A DNA stretch of 45,002 nt from Promethearchaeota archaeon. GTDB lineage: Archaea > Asgardarchaeota > Lokiarchaeia > Sigyniarchaeales > SOKP01. The translations under genes and the position numbers were made by a program. This document shows, one piece after another, positions 37,530 through 44,639 of the stretch. The notes beneath the pieces were generated by a model. The model saw nothing but the letters and a program-made list of their open reading frames with translations. It had not been told where the DNA came from and did not search any database. Position 1 is the first letter of the stretch. Each line of letters begins with the position of its first letter. The stretch is from contig JAHPYZ010000033.1 of the NCBI GenBank assembly GCA_019058425.1, positions 1 through 45,002 on the forward strand. The letters run 5' to 3'.

Positions 37530-37709
37530 ATGTATTGCCCTAATTGTGGACAACCTGTTGATGAGATAAAATGTAATTCTCCAGTAGAGATTTTTTGTCC
37601 AAATTGTAATGAATCCTTCTGGATTGAAGAAGAAACTCCCTATGGTCAAATGCTCCAGGATGGATTTGAGCTTATTAATCCTTATGAGGAAAATAGTAAT
37701 TATAACTAA
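37530..37709 (+). CDS. Small zinc-ribbon protein, first rightward gene
   Basis: About 59 residues from the ATG at 37530: MYCPNCGQPVDEIKC, then IFCPNCNESFWIEEETPYG and an acidic end. Two CPNC knuckles form a classical zinc ribbon like those in transcription-related proteins. The frame is open upstream to a TTG at 37494, but the protein homology-like part starts with MYCPNCG. No clear ribosome site. It lies ~80 bases after promoter P1, so it is likely an early protein. Confidence 0.65.
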   Translation: MYCPNCGQPVDEIKCNSPVEIFCPNCNESFWIEEETPYGQMLQDGFELINPYEENSNYN

Positions 37710-37721
37710 TTTAATGATTAT

Positions 37722-37826
37722 ATGGATTATTTTACTAAAATACTGTTAGTATCATTAATTATTTCAGCTATAGTAATTATACCGATTGTAGCAATTATAT
37801 TAGCTATAATAGCTATTTTTAAATAA
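37722..37826 (+). CDS. Single-helix membrane micro-protein
   Basis: A 34-residue frame, MDYFTKILLVSLIISAIVII then PIVAIILAIIAIFK. One or two hydrophobic helices and Lys at the end. Between P1 and P2; no strong ribosome site. Similar micro-proteins recur in the window. Confidence 0.45.
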   Translation: MDYFTKILLVSLIISAIVIIPIVAIILAIIAIFK

Positions 37827-37862
37827 ATTTTAAAAAATATTCAAATTTTTATGATTTTTTCC

Positions 37863-37891
37863 TTGACTTTTAACTTATAATATGTTATAAT
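37863..37891 (+). promoter_or_regulatory. Rightward promoter P2, near-consensus with extended -10
   Basis: TTGACT (37863-37868), 17-base spacer, TGT then TATAAT (37886-37891). It copies P1 in the order TTTTTCCTTGAC ... TAT(A)TG-TATAAT-ATA-GG, so the two are probably duplicates. The predicted transcript begins just before the structured RNA candidate. Confidence 0.9.
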
Positions 37892-37929
37892 ATAAGGGTA
37901 AAATCAAATGTTCTTTTTTAAGTAAATAG

Positions 37930-38092
37930 AGTGAAAAAGTGCGTCCAGGAAATCCCGAATACCTCGCAATACAGGATGCCCTGTTCTCATAAGCGTAGTG
38001 CTGAAATCTGGCAGGGTGTGAGGATGGAAACAGAGAATTTTTAAATAACCATCGCTAATAAGGGATTTTAAAGGAGAAAACAGGGTTATGAA
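37930..38092 (+). ncRNA. Candidate structured non-coding RNA (HEARO / IscB-omega-RNA-like in appearance)
   Basis: About 160 bases, clearly richer in G/C than their surroundings and without a convincing frame, directly behind promoter P2. Stems seen: TGCG/CGCA with AGG/CCT (37940-37968); ACAGG/CCTGT (37971-37984); GCCCTG/CAGGGT (37978-37983 with 38012-38017, ending in a G-U pair); GATGG/CCATC (38023-38053). A long-range pairing CCCTGTTCTC (37979-37988) with GAGAAAACAGGG (38074-38085) leaves a two-base bulge and covers a ribosome site. The element starts after GTGA and ends at ATGA, and contains AAGCGTAGTGCTGAAAT, which reminds me of HEARO/omega RNAs. No IscB gene is next to it. The family is a hypothesis; structure and promoter are visible. 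Confidence 0.5.
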
Positions 38093-38207
38093 AAACAAGC
38101 CTTTAACCCACTCGACCTATATATTATTAATATATAATTATTACTTATTCAAAATATTTAATATTATATATATCTCTGTTAAAAATCCTGTATTAGATAG
38201 AAGTTAA
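38088..38207 (+). CDS. Short open frame downstream of the RNA element
   Basis: Thirty-nine codons starting MKNKPLTHSTYILLIYNYYL, after AAGGAG 11 bases upstream. Ile/Tyr-rich and A/T-driven, so coding is doubtful. Its ribosome site and ATG lie inside the long-range stem of the RNA candidate, which could switch its translation. From 38208 to 38298 I see nothing further. Confidence 0.3.
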   Translation: MKNKPLTHSTYILLIYNYYLFKIFNIIYISVKNPVLDRS

Positions 38208-38298
38208 GTAAATCAAAAACTATTTAATCTTGTTAAGTGAATATCTAACAAATACCTGAAATTAGCTAAAAAATAAGGGTAAGGATAAAAAATAATAA

Positions 38299-38484
38299 AT
38301 GATTTGCTCTTTTTGTGGTGAAAACAAGCCTTCCTCCCAATTTTGGGATAGGGAAGATAGAAATGAGAAATATAGCTGGTGTATTGAATGTTGTTTAAAA
38401 CAAAATCGAAATAAGAATTATCCTTCAATTAAAAAAAGAGGGTTTGGACAATTTTATCCTGGATTTAAGAATTTTAAAATTTAA
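38299..38484 (+). CDS. Small zinc-finger protein
   Basis: A 61-residue protein, MICSFCGENKPSSQFWDRED at the start then WCIECCLKQNRNK. The CxxC ... CxxC arrangement with 'KPSSQFW' between resembles the N-terminal finger of the endonuclease VII proteins in this genome (CKVCNQEKQLKGFY). It may be a detached finger. The C-terminus is basic and aromatic (GFGQFYPGFKNFKI). Confidence 0.65.
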   Translation: MICSFCGENKPSSQFWDREDRNEKYSWCIECCLKQNRNKNYPSIKKRGFGQFYPGFKNFKI

Positions 38485-38490
38485 AAGTTT

Positions 38491-38754
38491 ATGAATACTG
38501 AAAAAACAATTCGAGATTTTTTAGATTTTTGGCTTCCAGAAGGGGAACTTCGGTTGTCAAAAACTTTTGATAAAAAATCCTTTCAATTTACACATAATAT
38601 TGGTTCTCGATTTTTTATACGAAAAGATACGAAATTAACTCAACCTGAGCTTGAAAATCAAATTTGTGTATTTTTCTTAAAATGTTTAGAAGATGAATTT
38701 GTTGTTTTAGATGAATTAAAAAAGAAAATTGAAGTTATTTTAGATAATGATTAA
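38491..38754 (+). CDS. Hypothetical protein
   Basis: An 87-residue alpha/beta protein starting MNTEKTIRDFLDFWLPEGEL, then SRFFIRKDTKLTQPELENQI and an acidic helical end (VVLDELKKKIEVILDND). Six bases after the previous stop. No family recognised. Confidence 0.6.
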   Translation: MNTEKTIRDFLDFWLPEGELRLSKTFDKKSFQFTHNIGSRFFIRKDTKLTQPELENQICVFFLKCLEDEFVVLDELKKKIEVILDND

Positions 38755-38842
38755 AATTTTAGCTATTATTATTGCAGTTTGTTGTATTTTTAGGATAATT
38801 TATTTAATATGGAAAATTTTGAAAAATTACAAAAAACAATAA
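38747..38842 (+). CDS. Single-helix membrane micro-protein overlapping its neighbours
   Basis: A 31-residue frame, MIKILAIIIAVCCIFRIIYL then IWKILKNYKKQ. The hydrophobic helix plus basic tail is typical of the micro-proteins here. It overlaps 8 bases of the previous gene and 34 bases of the next in another frame, which weakens the case. Confidence 0.4.
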   Translation: MIKILAIIIAVCCIFRIIYLIWKILKNYKKQ

Positions 38843-39024
38843 ATTGGCTTAATAGACATCCAAGAACTTTGTCAGGAACTATTTTTAATTTTAGAAGAAT
38901 TGGACGAAATGAAATTTGTCCATTATGTGATAGTGGATTGAAATATAAAAAATGTTGTTTGGTTTCGGAAAATCTGAAGAATCGGTATATTGAAAACAAA
39001 TATAAAGAAAGTTTAAATGGCTAA
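38809..39024 (+). CDS. SEC-C motif protein
   Basis: A 71-residue protein with a helical start (FEKLQKTINWLNRH) and GRNEICPLCDSGLKYKKCC near residues 32-50. This is the SEC-C zinc motif known from the SecA C-terminus and many small proteins, with CPLCDSG in place of the usual CPCGSG. SEC-C motifs bind zinc and often a protein partner. It overlaps the small terminase by 8 bases. Confidence 0.75.
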   Translation: MENFEKLQKTINWLNRHPRTLSGTIFNFRRIGRNEICPLCDSGLKYKKCCLVSENLKNRYIENKYKESLNG

Positions 39025-39601
39025 AGGTGGAGGAAAAATTAGAACAGGTTCGATAGTTCATAATTCTGATTTACTTCCTATGGCAGAGAAATTGGCAGAA
39101 TTAGGAATTCCAAGAAAGACTATAGCATTTGTTTTGGGTTTAAATGGAAAAGCTTTTGCTAAATTATGGGATTCTTCTGGTGATTTGCGTAAAGCAATAG
39201 AATCTGGTGAAAAGTTAGCTCAGACTGATTTTATTGCTACAATTATTAAAGAAGCTGCTGGTTATGATTATAAGTTAAAAAAAACTACTTATAAATATTT
39301 AGACCCTACAGATGAAAAGCCAATAAGAGTTAAAGTTGGAGAAACTATTGAAACTCGACATCAACCAGCAAATGCTGCCCTTGCTACTTTTTTGGCTTGT
39401 AATTTAATGCCTAATGATTTCCGTAAGGAAACTCAAATTAAAATTGATAAGAGAACTCAATCTCTTATAGTTGGAGGAGATTTAGGAACAGAACATTTAC
39501 GTAAATTGGCTGGCTCATTTATGGAATTAGCTGATAAACAAGATAAAAAGCAAATTGAATCAAAAGAAGTAGAGAATGAAACTAAGTCTCGAAAATCCTA
39601 A
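39017..39601 (+). CDS. terS: Terminase small subunit (putative)
   Basis: A 194-residue protein directly upstream of the large terminase. An N-terminal helix-turn-helix-like part (AEKLAELGIPRKTIAFVLGL, AFAKLWDSSGDLRKAIESG) is followed by a helix ('KEAAGYDYKL') and a hydrophilic Lys/Glu-rich end. The pattern 'HTH - AIxxGKALA - ikxAxGY' is characteristic of phage small terminases. It should recognise the packaging site. It overlaps terL by 26 bases. Confidence 0.8.
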   Translation: MAKGGGKIRTGSIVHNSDLLPMAEKLAELGIPRKTIAFVLGLNGKAFAKLWDSSGDLRKAIESGEKLAQTDFIATIIKEAAGYDYKLKKTTYKYLDPTDEKPIRVKVGETIETRHQPANAALATFLACNLMPNDFRKETQIKIDKRTQSLIVGGDLGTEHLRKLAGSFMELADKQDKKQIESKEVENETKSRKS

Positions 39602-40499
39602 AGATTTCTATAAAATTATTCCAAAAGATATAGGAGAAAATTTATCTTTTCGTAAAGATTTATACAATCTTCTTGCTGTCGATGGTGGATTTAAAGAAGC
39701 ATTTTTGGAATTATGTTGGCAAAAACCATCAATATTTTTTAGTTCTTGTATGTTTACTTTTAATCCTAAAAATGCACCAGGATTTAGAAATCCCCCATTT
39801 ATTTTAAGACCTCAACAAGTTATTGTTGTTGATGAGTTGCACAAAGCAATTATTGAGGGATATGATTGTGCTTTAGATAAAACAAGGGATGAAGGAGCAA
39901 CTGTAATTTTATGTAGTTTATTTGATTTTCATTGGCTTGTAACAAATCAATCAATGTTTTTGCTTGGTTCTCGAAAAGAAGAATATGTTGATAAGTCAAC
40001 TGAAATTCAAGGAGACAGGGTTATAGGAGACCATAAATGTCTATTTCATAAAGTTCTTTATGGAATTATGACTCTTCCTAAATGTTTAAGACCAAAATAT
40101 TTTAAGAAAACTCATTTACATTTTGAAAATTTAGAAAATGGTTCTTGTATTGATGGTGAAGCAACAAATGAATCGTTTGGTGGTGGAGATAGAAGAACTG
40201 CTGTTGGAGTTGATGAATTTGGTTTAATAGAATCAAGAATTGCAGAAACTATTCGTCATACGTTATCTGATGTTTCTGATTGTATTATTTATAATTCTAC
40301 TCAAGGACCAGCAGCAGGACATCCATATACGAGATTGTTAAATTCTGGAAAATTAAAAATATTGGAATTGCCTTGGGAAAAAAATCCTGAAAAAAATCAG
40401 GGACTGTATCGAAGTAATGCTTATGGAGAAGTTGAAATAGTAGATATTCCATATTGGGAAAAAAGAATTCCAAATTTAAAAGAATATGCTAAAAATTAA
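39576..40499 (+). CDS. terL-N: Terminase large subunit, ATPase part (split gene)
   Basis: A 307-residue protein. The degenerate Walker A is in ALDKTRDEGATVILC (about residues 99-113), and Walker B in TAVGVDEFGLIES (Asp213-Glu214), followed by coupling-motif-like DVSDCIIYNSTQGP. It powers DNA packaging. It ends KEYAKN-TAA, where typical large terminases continue towards 'SPWYxxxxRR'. That continuation starts in the +1 frame in the next gene, 14 bases overlapping. Dropping one A from the AAAAA at 40489-40493 would join them. Confidence 0.92.
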   Translation: MKLSLENPKDFYKIIPKDIGENLSFRKDLYNLLAVDGGFKEAFLELCWQKPSIFFSSCMFTFNPKNAPGFRNPPFILRPQQVIVVDELHKAIIEGYDCALDKTRDEGATVILCSLFDFHWLVTNQSMFLLGSRKEEYVDKSTEIQGDRVIGDHKCLFHKVLYGIMTLPKCLRPKYFKKTHLHFENLENGSCIDGEATNESFGGGDRRTAVGVDEFGLIESRIAETIRHTLSDVSDCIIYNSTQGPAAGHPYTRLLNSGKLKILELPWEKNPEKNQGLYRSNAYGEVEIVDIPYWEKRIPNLKEYAKN

Positions 40500-41562
40500 A
40501 CAACAAAATTTACCAGAAGAATATCAAAATTTGCTAATTTTTGATGGTGGGGAAAGTAATTTTGGTGGATATAGGTCTCCTTGGTATGATGCAGAATGTA
40601 GAAGAAGAGATAAACAGGATGTAGCTCGAAATATTGATAGACGTGCAGTAGAACTTGGAGATAGATTTTTTGATGAGAGCATTTGTAAGCAAATTGAAAA
40701 TAAATATATAAGACCCCCTGACTTTTCTGGTGAAATTATTTTTAATAAAAGTAGAAACGGCAAAATTTGTAATGTTAAATTTGAAAATAATTATGGACGA
40801 AAAAGATTTAATTGGTGGGGAGAATTAAAATCTGGAAGGCCAAGCCAGCTTTATAATTATGTGGTTGCTGTTGACCCTTCAGGAGGAACTGGAGCAGCTA
40901 ATAGTATAATTAGTGTTTATAATGTGAATCTTTTTGAAAAAGTTGGAATATTTGCTTGTCCAAATACTGCATCTGAAAGTTTGGCTGATTATGCTATAGC
41001 AATTTGTAAATGGGTTGGTGGAGCAACATCCAAATCTTTGCTTGGATGGGAAGCAAACGGAATAGGAGCTACTTTTGGAAGGAGAGTTTTATTCCATAAT
41101 TATCCTCTTGTTTATATAAGTAGAGATGAAAAAGCAAGAACTAAAAAACGGAAAAATAGATATGGATGGTGGTCAACTTCTGGACAAAATGGAACTAAAT
41201 TTGATTTATTGACTGAACTTCGTGCTGCTTTAAGTGAAAGTCTTAAAGAAAAAAATGATATTCAATATATTGCTTTAATTATTCATGATATTGAAACTTT
41301 AAGAGAATTAAGAGATTATAAATTTTTAAGTTCTAATGAGATTGGGCCTTCGAGTGGAATTGATGATTCTACTGGAGCAAGATATTCTCATGGAGATAGA
41401 GTAATAGCAGATGGAATTGGTGTTTTATTAATGACACATCAACCAAAAGCTGTTGTTCAGGAAATTAAGAATTATCCTAAAAATAGTTTTGGATATAGAT
41501 TTCAGCAGTGGAAGGAAAAGAAAGAAAAAAATAAACGAACTCAACGGAGATATTTATATTAA
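40486..41562 (+). CDS. terL-C: Terminase large subunit, nuclease part (split gene)
   Basis: A 358-residue protein. GYRSPWYDAECRRRDKQDVA is the hinge of large terminases; the RNase H-like nuclease follows with YVVAVDPSGGTGAANS (Asp130), LLGWEANGIGATFGR (Glu189) and YSHGDRVIADGIGVLL (Asp near residue 313). It cuts the concatemer. The ATG at 40486 has no clear ribosome site, so either coupling from terL-N, a +1 shift, or a single-base assembly error is possible. Confidence 0.92.
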   Translation: MLKIKQQNLPEEYQNLLIFDGGESNFGGYRSPWYDAECRRRDKQDVARNIDRRAVELGDRFFDESICKQIENKYIRPPDFSGEIIFNKSRNGKICNVKFENNYGRKRFNWWGELKSGRPSQLYNYVVAVDPSGGTGAANSIISVYNVNLFEKVGIFACPNTASESLADYAIAICKWVGGATSKSLLGWEANGIGATFGRRVLFHNYPLVYISRDEKARTKKRKNRYGWWSTSGQNGTKFDLLTELRAALSESLKEKNDIQYIALIIHDIETLRELRDYKFLSSNEIGPSSGIDDSTGARYSHGDRVIADGIGVLLMTHQPKAVVQEIKNYPKNSFGYRFQQWKEKKEKNKRTQRRYLY

Positions 41563-43328
41563 TGGCTAAACAAAAACAATTAGCAGAAAAAAATGTTCGT
41601 ATGAGATTTCCAGTTCGGTTACAAAGAATTGCTAAAGCTTGGCAATCTCTTACTGAAGCTCCTTTAAATAATCGTGTTAGAATATTAAAATCATGGGCAT
41701 CTGGATATTTTGATAAAGGTGCTGGAAGCACTCATTTAGTGAACTTAATTGATAGAGGAATTTGCACTTTAACCCCATTTTTAGTTGAAGGAAATCCTAA
41801 AGTTCTTGTTGAAAGTGAAATTGGAAATTTAAGGTCATGGGCATATATCACAAGATTGGCTATGAACTTTTTTATAAATAAGATAAAATTGGCCGAAAAT
41901 GTTTTAATTCCTGCTGCACAAAATTCCATGTATGGGGCAGGAATTGTAAGAACTTCTTTTGTTCATAATAGAGGTTATCAAAATGATGAAACTGAAATTA
42001 GACTTGGAATTCCATCAGTTGATGTAATTGATGATTCAAATTATATTGGAGACCCATCAGCAAGTTGTATAAAGGATTTTTTGATTGAGGGGGATATTTA
42101 TAGACTTCCAACTGATTATGCAAAAGATTTTTTTCCGAGTAAATATGCAGATTATATTAAACCTGATTGTAAATTAAGATATGACCATTCTCCAACAGAT
42201 ATTGCTAAAAAGAATTTTGATAGAAATATATTTTCATTAAGGGATTTTACTACTTTTATAGATTTATATTTATATGATGAAGATATTGTTGTAACAATTA
42301 TGCCTGAAGGAAAAAAGGCAATTATATTAAATACTATTGATTGGGGAGATGTTCCTGGAAGTCCGTATGATAAGCTTGGATATAAATATTTTCCTGAAAT
42401 GCCAATACCAATACCTCCAGCTTGGGCCTGGTATGACCAAGATACAGAATTGAATTTTCTTCTACAGAAGATGAAAGAACAGGCTGCATCTCAAAAAGAT
42501 GTTTTGGCTTATGAAGGGTCTGCTAAAGAAGATGCTAAAAGAGTTGCAGCTATATCTACACAAGGAACGGCTCAGGTTGATGATGTTCAAGCATTAAAAG
42601 CTTTAAGTTTTGGCGGTGTTAATCCACAAAATTATCAATGGGCTAATTTTATTGAAAGTCATTTTGCTACTGAAATTTCTAATTTATATATGCTTGGAGG
42701 AAAGGAAGCACAATCTCCCACTCTTGGGCAGGAACAAATGTTAATGGCAAATGCTTTGAGATATGTTTCAAGTATGTCAACTAAATTTCATAATTTTATG
42801 GAATCCGTTGTGAGAAAATTAGCTTGGCATTTTTGGACAGACCCAACAGTTTATGTTCCTGTTATAAGAGAACTTCCTGGTATAGACAATTTTCCTGCTG
42901 TTTTTTCAAGAGCAGAGCAAGTTGGAGATTTTTATGATTTTGTTTTTAAGGTTATTCCATATTCTGCTCAAAGAGAAACACCTAATGTTAAATTTCAAAA
43001 AATGTTACAATTTTTAACTCAATGGATTTTACCAACATTACCTGTTGCTGCACAACAGGGAGTTACTGTTGATTTTAATATGGCAACTAAAGTTTTATCA
43101 GATTATTTTGGTATTGATACATTGAATCAATGGTATAGAAGTTTATATCCAAATGAGCTTCAAAATGTGGGTTATAAAATGTTGCCAACTCCAGCAAAAG
43201 GTGCTGGTGATAGATTTGGGGCAAGTTATGGAAGTAGAATGGCAAATTTAAATCAATTTACCAGTTCTGAAAGAGCCAATAAATCAAGTCCCCCGCAAAG
43301 TAAAGAAAGTGAATTATATAATATATAG
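41562..43328 (+). CDS. Portal protein
   Basis: A 588-residue protein directly after terminase (TAATG overlap). Helical N-terminus, LVNLIDRGICTLTPFLVEGN, SMYGAGIVRTSFVHN, PSVDVIDDSNYIGDPSA, a long stem-like helix region (MKEQAASQKDVLAYEGSAKE) and a C-terminal low-complexity tail rich in Ser, Gln and Lys fit podovirus portals. Size and gene order support the call; a P22-like type is plausible. The stop is TAG. Confidence 0.82.
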   Translation: MAKQKQLAEKNVRMRFPVRLQRIAKAWQSLTEAPLNNRVRILKSWASGYFDKGAGSTHLVNLIDRGICTLTPFLVEGNPKVLVESEIGNLRSWAYITRLAMNFFINKIKLAENVLIPAAQNSMYGAGIVRTSFVHNRGYQNDETEIRLGIPSVDVIDDSNYIGDPSASCIKDFLIEGDIYRLPTDYAKDFFPSKYADYIKPDCKLRYDHSPTDIAKKNFDRNIFSLRDFTTFIDLYLYDEDIVVTIMPEGKKAIILNTIDWGDVPGSPYDKLGYKYFPEMPIPIPPAWAWYDQDTELNFLLQKMKEQAASQKDVLAYEGSAKEDAKRVAAISTQGTAQVDDVQALKALSFGGVNPQNYQWANFIESHFATEISNLYMLGGKEAQSPTLGQEQMLMANALRYVSSMSTKFHNFMESVVRKLAWHFWTDPTVYVPVIRELPGIDNFPAVFSRAEQVGDFYDFVFKVIPYSAQRETPNVKFQKMLQFLTQWILPTLPVAAQQGVTVDFNMATKVLSDYFGIDTLNQWYRSLYPNELQNVGYKMLPTPAKGAGDRFGASYGSRMANLNQFTSSERANKSSPPQSKESELYNI

Positions 43329-43336
43329 GATATAAT

Positions 43337-43501
43337 ATGTCTAAAAAATGTAAACATAATTGGAAATATTATAAAGTTGTAAAAAATAAACCAGATTTTG
43401 TTAATAATGTTACAAGATTTTGTGTTAGATGCGGATTAAGGGAATTTGTGAGACAACTTCATTCTTGGGAATGTGAAAAAGAAGAGATTTTGGAGATATA
43501 A
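43337..43501 (+). CDS. Small Cys/His protein
   Basis: A 54-residue protein starting MSKKCKHNWKYYKVVKNKPD, with CKHNW, CVRCG and a C-terminal C. 'CKHxWxYY ... FCVRCG' is a common zinc-ribbon form in phage genomes ('CxHxWxxx ... CxxCG'). It stops two bases before the next ATG. Confidence 0.65.
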   Translation: MSKKCKHNWKYYKVVKNKPDFVNNVTRFCVRCGLREFVRQLHSWECEKEEILEI

Positions 43502-43503
43502 TA

Positions 43504-43698
43504 ATGGCAAAAAAGTGGATACAAAAAGCGATTAAACATCCAGGAGCTTTAAGGAGACAACTTAAAACTAAAAAGGGAAAGAATATTTCTTATGGTCAAT
43601 TAATGGAAGCTGCTAAGAAAAAAGGAACTTTAGGGTATAGAGCAAGATTGGCTAAAACTTTAAGAAAATTAAGTAAAAGAAAAAAGAAAGGTAAATAA
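43504..43698 (+). CDS. Small very basic phage protein
   Basis: A 64-residue protein, MAKKWIQKAIKHPGALRRQL then KKGKNISYGQLMEAAKKKGT and RARLAKTLRKLSKRKKKGK. I have seen proteins with this 'KKWIQKAIKxPGALRRxL' start next to portal genes in many environmental phages; function unknown. It may bind DNA during packaging. TAATG overlap with the next gene. Confidence 0.75.
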   Translation: MAKKWIQKAIKHPGALRRQLKTKKGKNISYGQLMEAAKKKGTLGYRARLAKTLRKLSKRKKKGK

Positions 43699-43910
43699 TG
43701 CCAGCAAAATCACAAGTTCAACAGCAAGCAGCAGGGATTGCTTTATCTGCTAAAAGAAAAGGGAAATGTTCTGATTTACCTGAAGGTTCTGCTTCGAGAG
43801 AAATGTGTGAAAGTATGTCTCTTGAAGAGCTTGAAAAGTATGCTGGAACTAAACATTCTAAACTTAAAAAAAGAAAAAGAACAAAGAAGTTATATCGAAG
43901 AAAGAGATAA
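43698..43910 (+). CDS. DUF3008-like small basic protein
   Basis: A 70-residue protein: MPAKSQVQQQAAGIALSAKR, then EGSASREMCESMSLEELEKY and AGTKHSKLKKRKRTKKLYRR. This is the DUF3008 pattern (PAKSxxQQxxxGxALxxKRG ... ASxEMxxSMxxxxLxxFAxTK). Function unknown; often found near portal or capsid genes. Confidence 0.82.
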   Translation: MPAKSQVQQQAAGIALSAKRKGKCSDLPEGSASREMCESMSLEELEKYAGTKHSKLKKRKRTKKLYRRKR

Positions 43911-43937
43911 AAAGATTGGAAATTTCGGAGCTTAGTT

Positions 43938-44123
43938 ATGTCAAAGAAATACTCTGAACTGATAAAAGAAATAAAAATTGATACATCAGACTTGGATAAA
44001 AAAGCTGAACAATTAATAAAATCTGGAATAAGCCCAAAAAAAGTGATGGCATGGAAAAGAAGTATTATTAATAGAAGAAAACTTGTCATATTAGAAGAGA
44101 GGCTTAAAAAAGAAAAAGAATAA
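43938..44123 (+). CDS. Small helical hypothetical protein
   Basis: A 61-residue basic protein starting MSKKYSELIKEIKIDTSDLD; helices KAEQLIKSGISPKKVMAWKR and RRKLVILEERLKKEKE. GGAG precedes the ATG. Two helices with a 'SGISPKKVMAW' turn resemble a small helix-turn-helix. TAATG overlap with the next gene. Confidence 0.6.
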   Translation: MSKKYSELIKEIKIDTSDLDKKAEQLIKSGISPKKVMAWKRSIINRRKLVILEERLKKEKE

Positions 44124-44638
44124 TGGATTTAAATAATAGTAAATTGTGGAAAAAACTCATTTCTTTAAGAAAAAGTAGATTAAATGAGATTGGTTGTAAG
44201 GTTTGGTTTGTGGAGACTGTTCCAATAAAAGGAGCAGATGGAATTTGTAGTGAAGATAAAATTATTTATATTGATAAAAATTGCTCTTTGATAGACCAAT
44301 ATGCTTTAATTATCCATGAAGGACAGCATTTAAAATGTTTGATAGATAAGTGTTTTTGCTGGAACAGAAAATCTGATTTTTTTACAGAATATCATGCTAC
44401 TAAATCAGAATTTATAGAACTGTTTGATTTAATTTCAATTATTAAAATACTTATTATTGCAAATAGATATGCAAAGAAATATTACAAAAATAAATGGATT
44501 GCTCATTTAAAAGCTTTAAGAAAAGTTTTAAAATTTAAAAGATTTAAAGATGCTGCAAAGACCAATTTTGAGTTAAGAAGATATAATAGTTTGTTAAGGA
44601 AATTAAATTTATATATTGATAAATTATCAAAGAATTGA
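44123..44638 (+). CDS. Zincin-like metallopeptidase-type protein (HExxH)
   Basis: A 171-residue protein. IIHEGQHLKCL contains HEGQH (His65-Glu66-x-x-His69), the zinc and catalytic motif of gluzincins. TEYHATKSEF (Glu89) follows about 20 residues on and could give the third ligand. An upstream strand pair (SEDKIIYIDKNCSLIDQY) resembles the edge strand of such peptidases. The C-terminus is helical and basic. A peptidase role is inferred; it is followed one base later by the serine-protease gene, so two putative proteases adjoin. Confidence 0.65.
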   Translation: MDLNNSKLWKKLISLRKSRLNEIGCKVWFVETVPIKGADGICSEDKIIYIDKNCSLIDQYALIIHEGQHLKCLIDKCFCWNRKSDFFTEYHATKSEFIELFDLISIIKILIIANRYAKKYYKNKWIAHLKALRKVLKFKRFKDAAKTNFELRRYNSLLRKLNLYIDKLSKN

Positions 44639-44639
44639 A

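Noticed and set aside
37494..37530. TTG start for the first rightward zinc protein
   Set aside because: The added residues are a hydrophobic A/T-driven stretch and the CPNCG ribbon begins directly after the ATG at 37530; neither has a good ribosome site, so the shorter form is preferred.
37904..38098. 64-codon leftward open frame opposite the RNA candidate
   Set aside because: No ribosome site on that strand, lies against two strong rightward promoters, and residues do not look like a folded protein; better explained as the shadow of a structured RNA.
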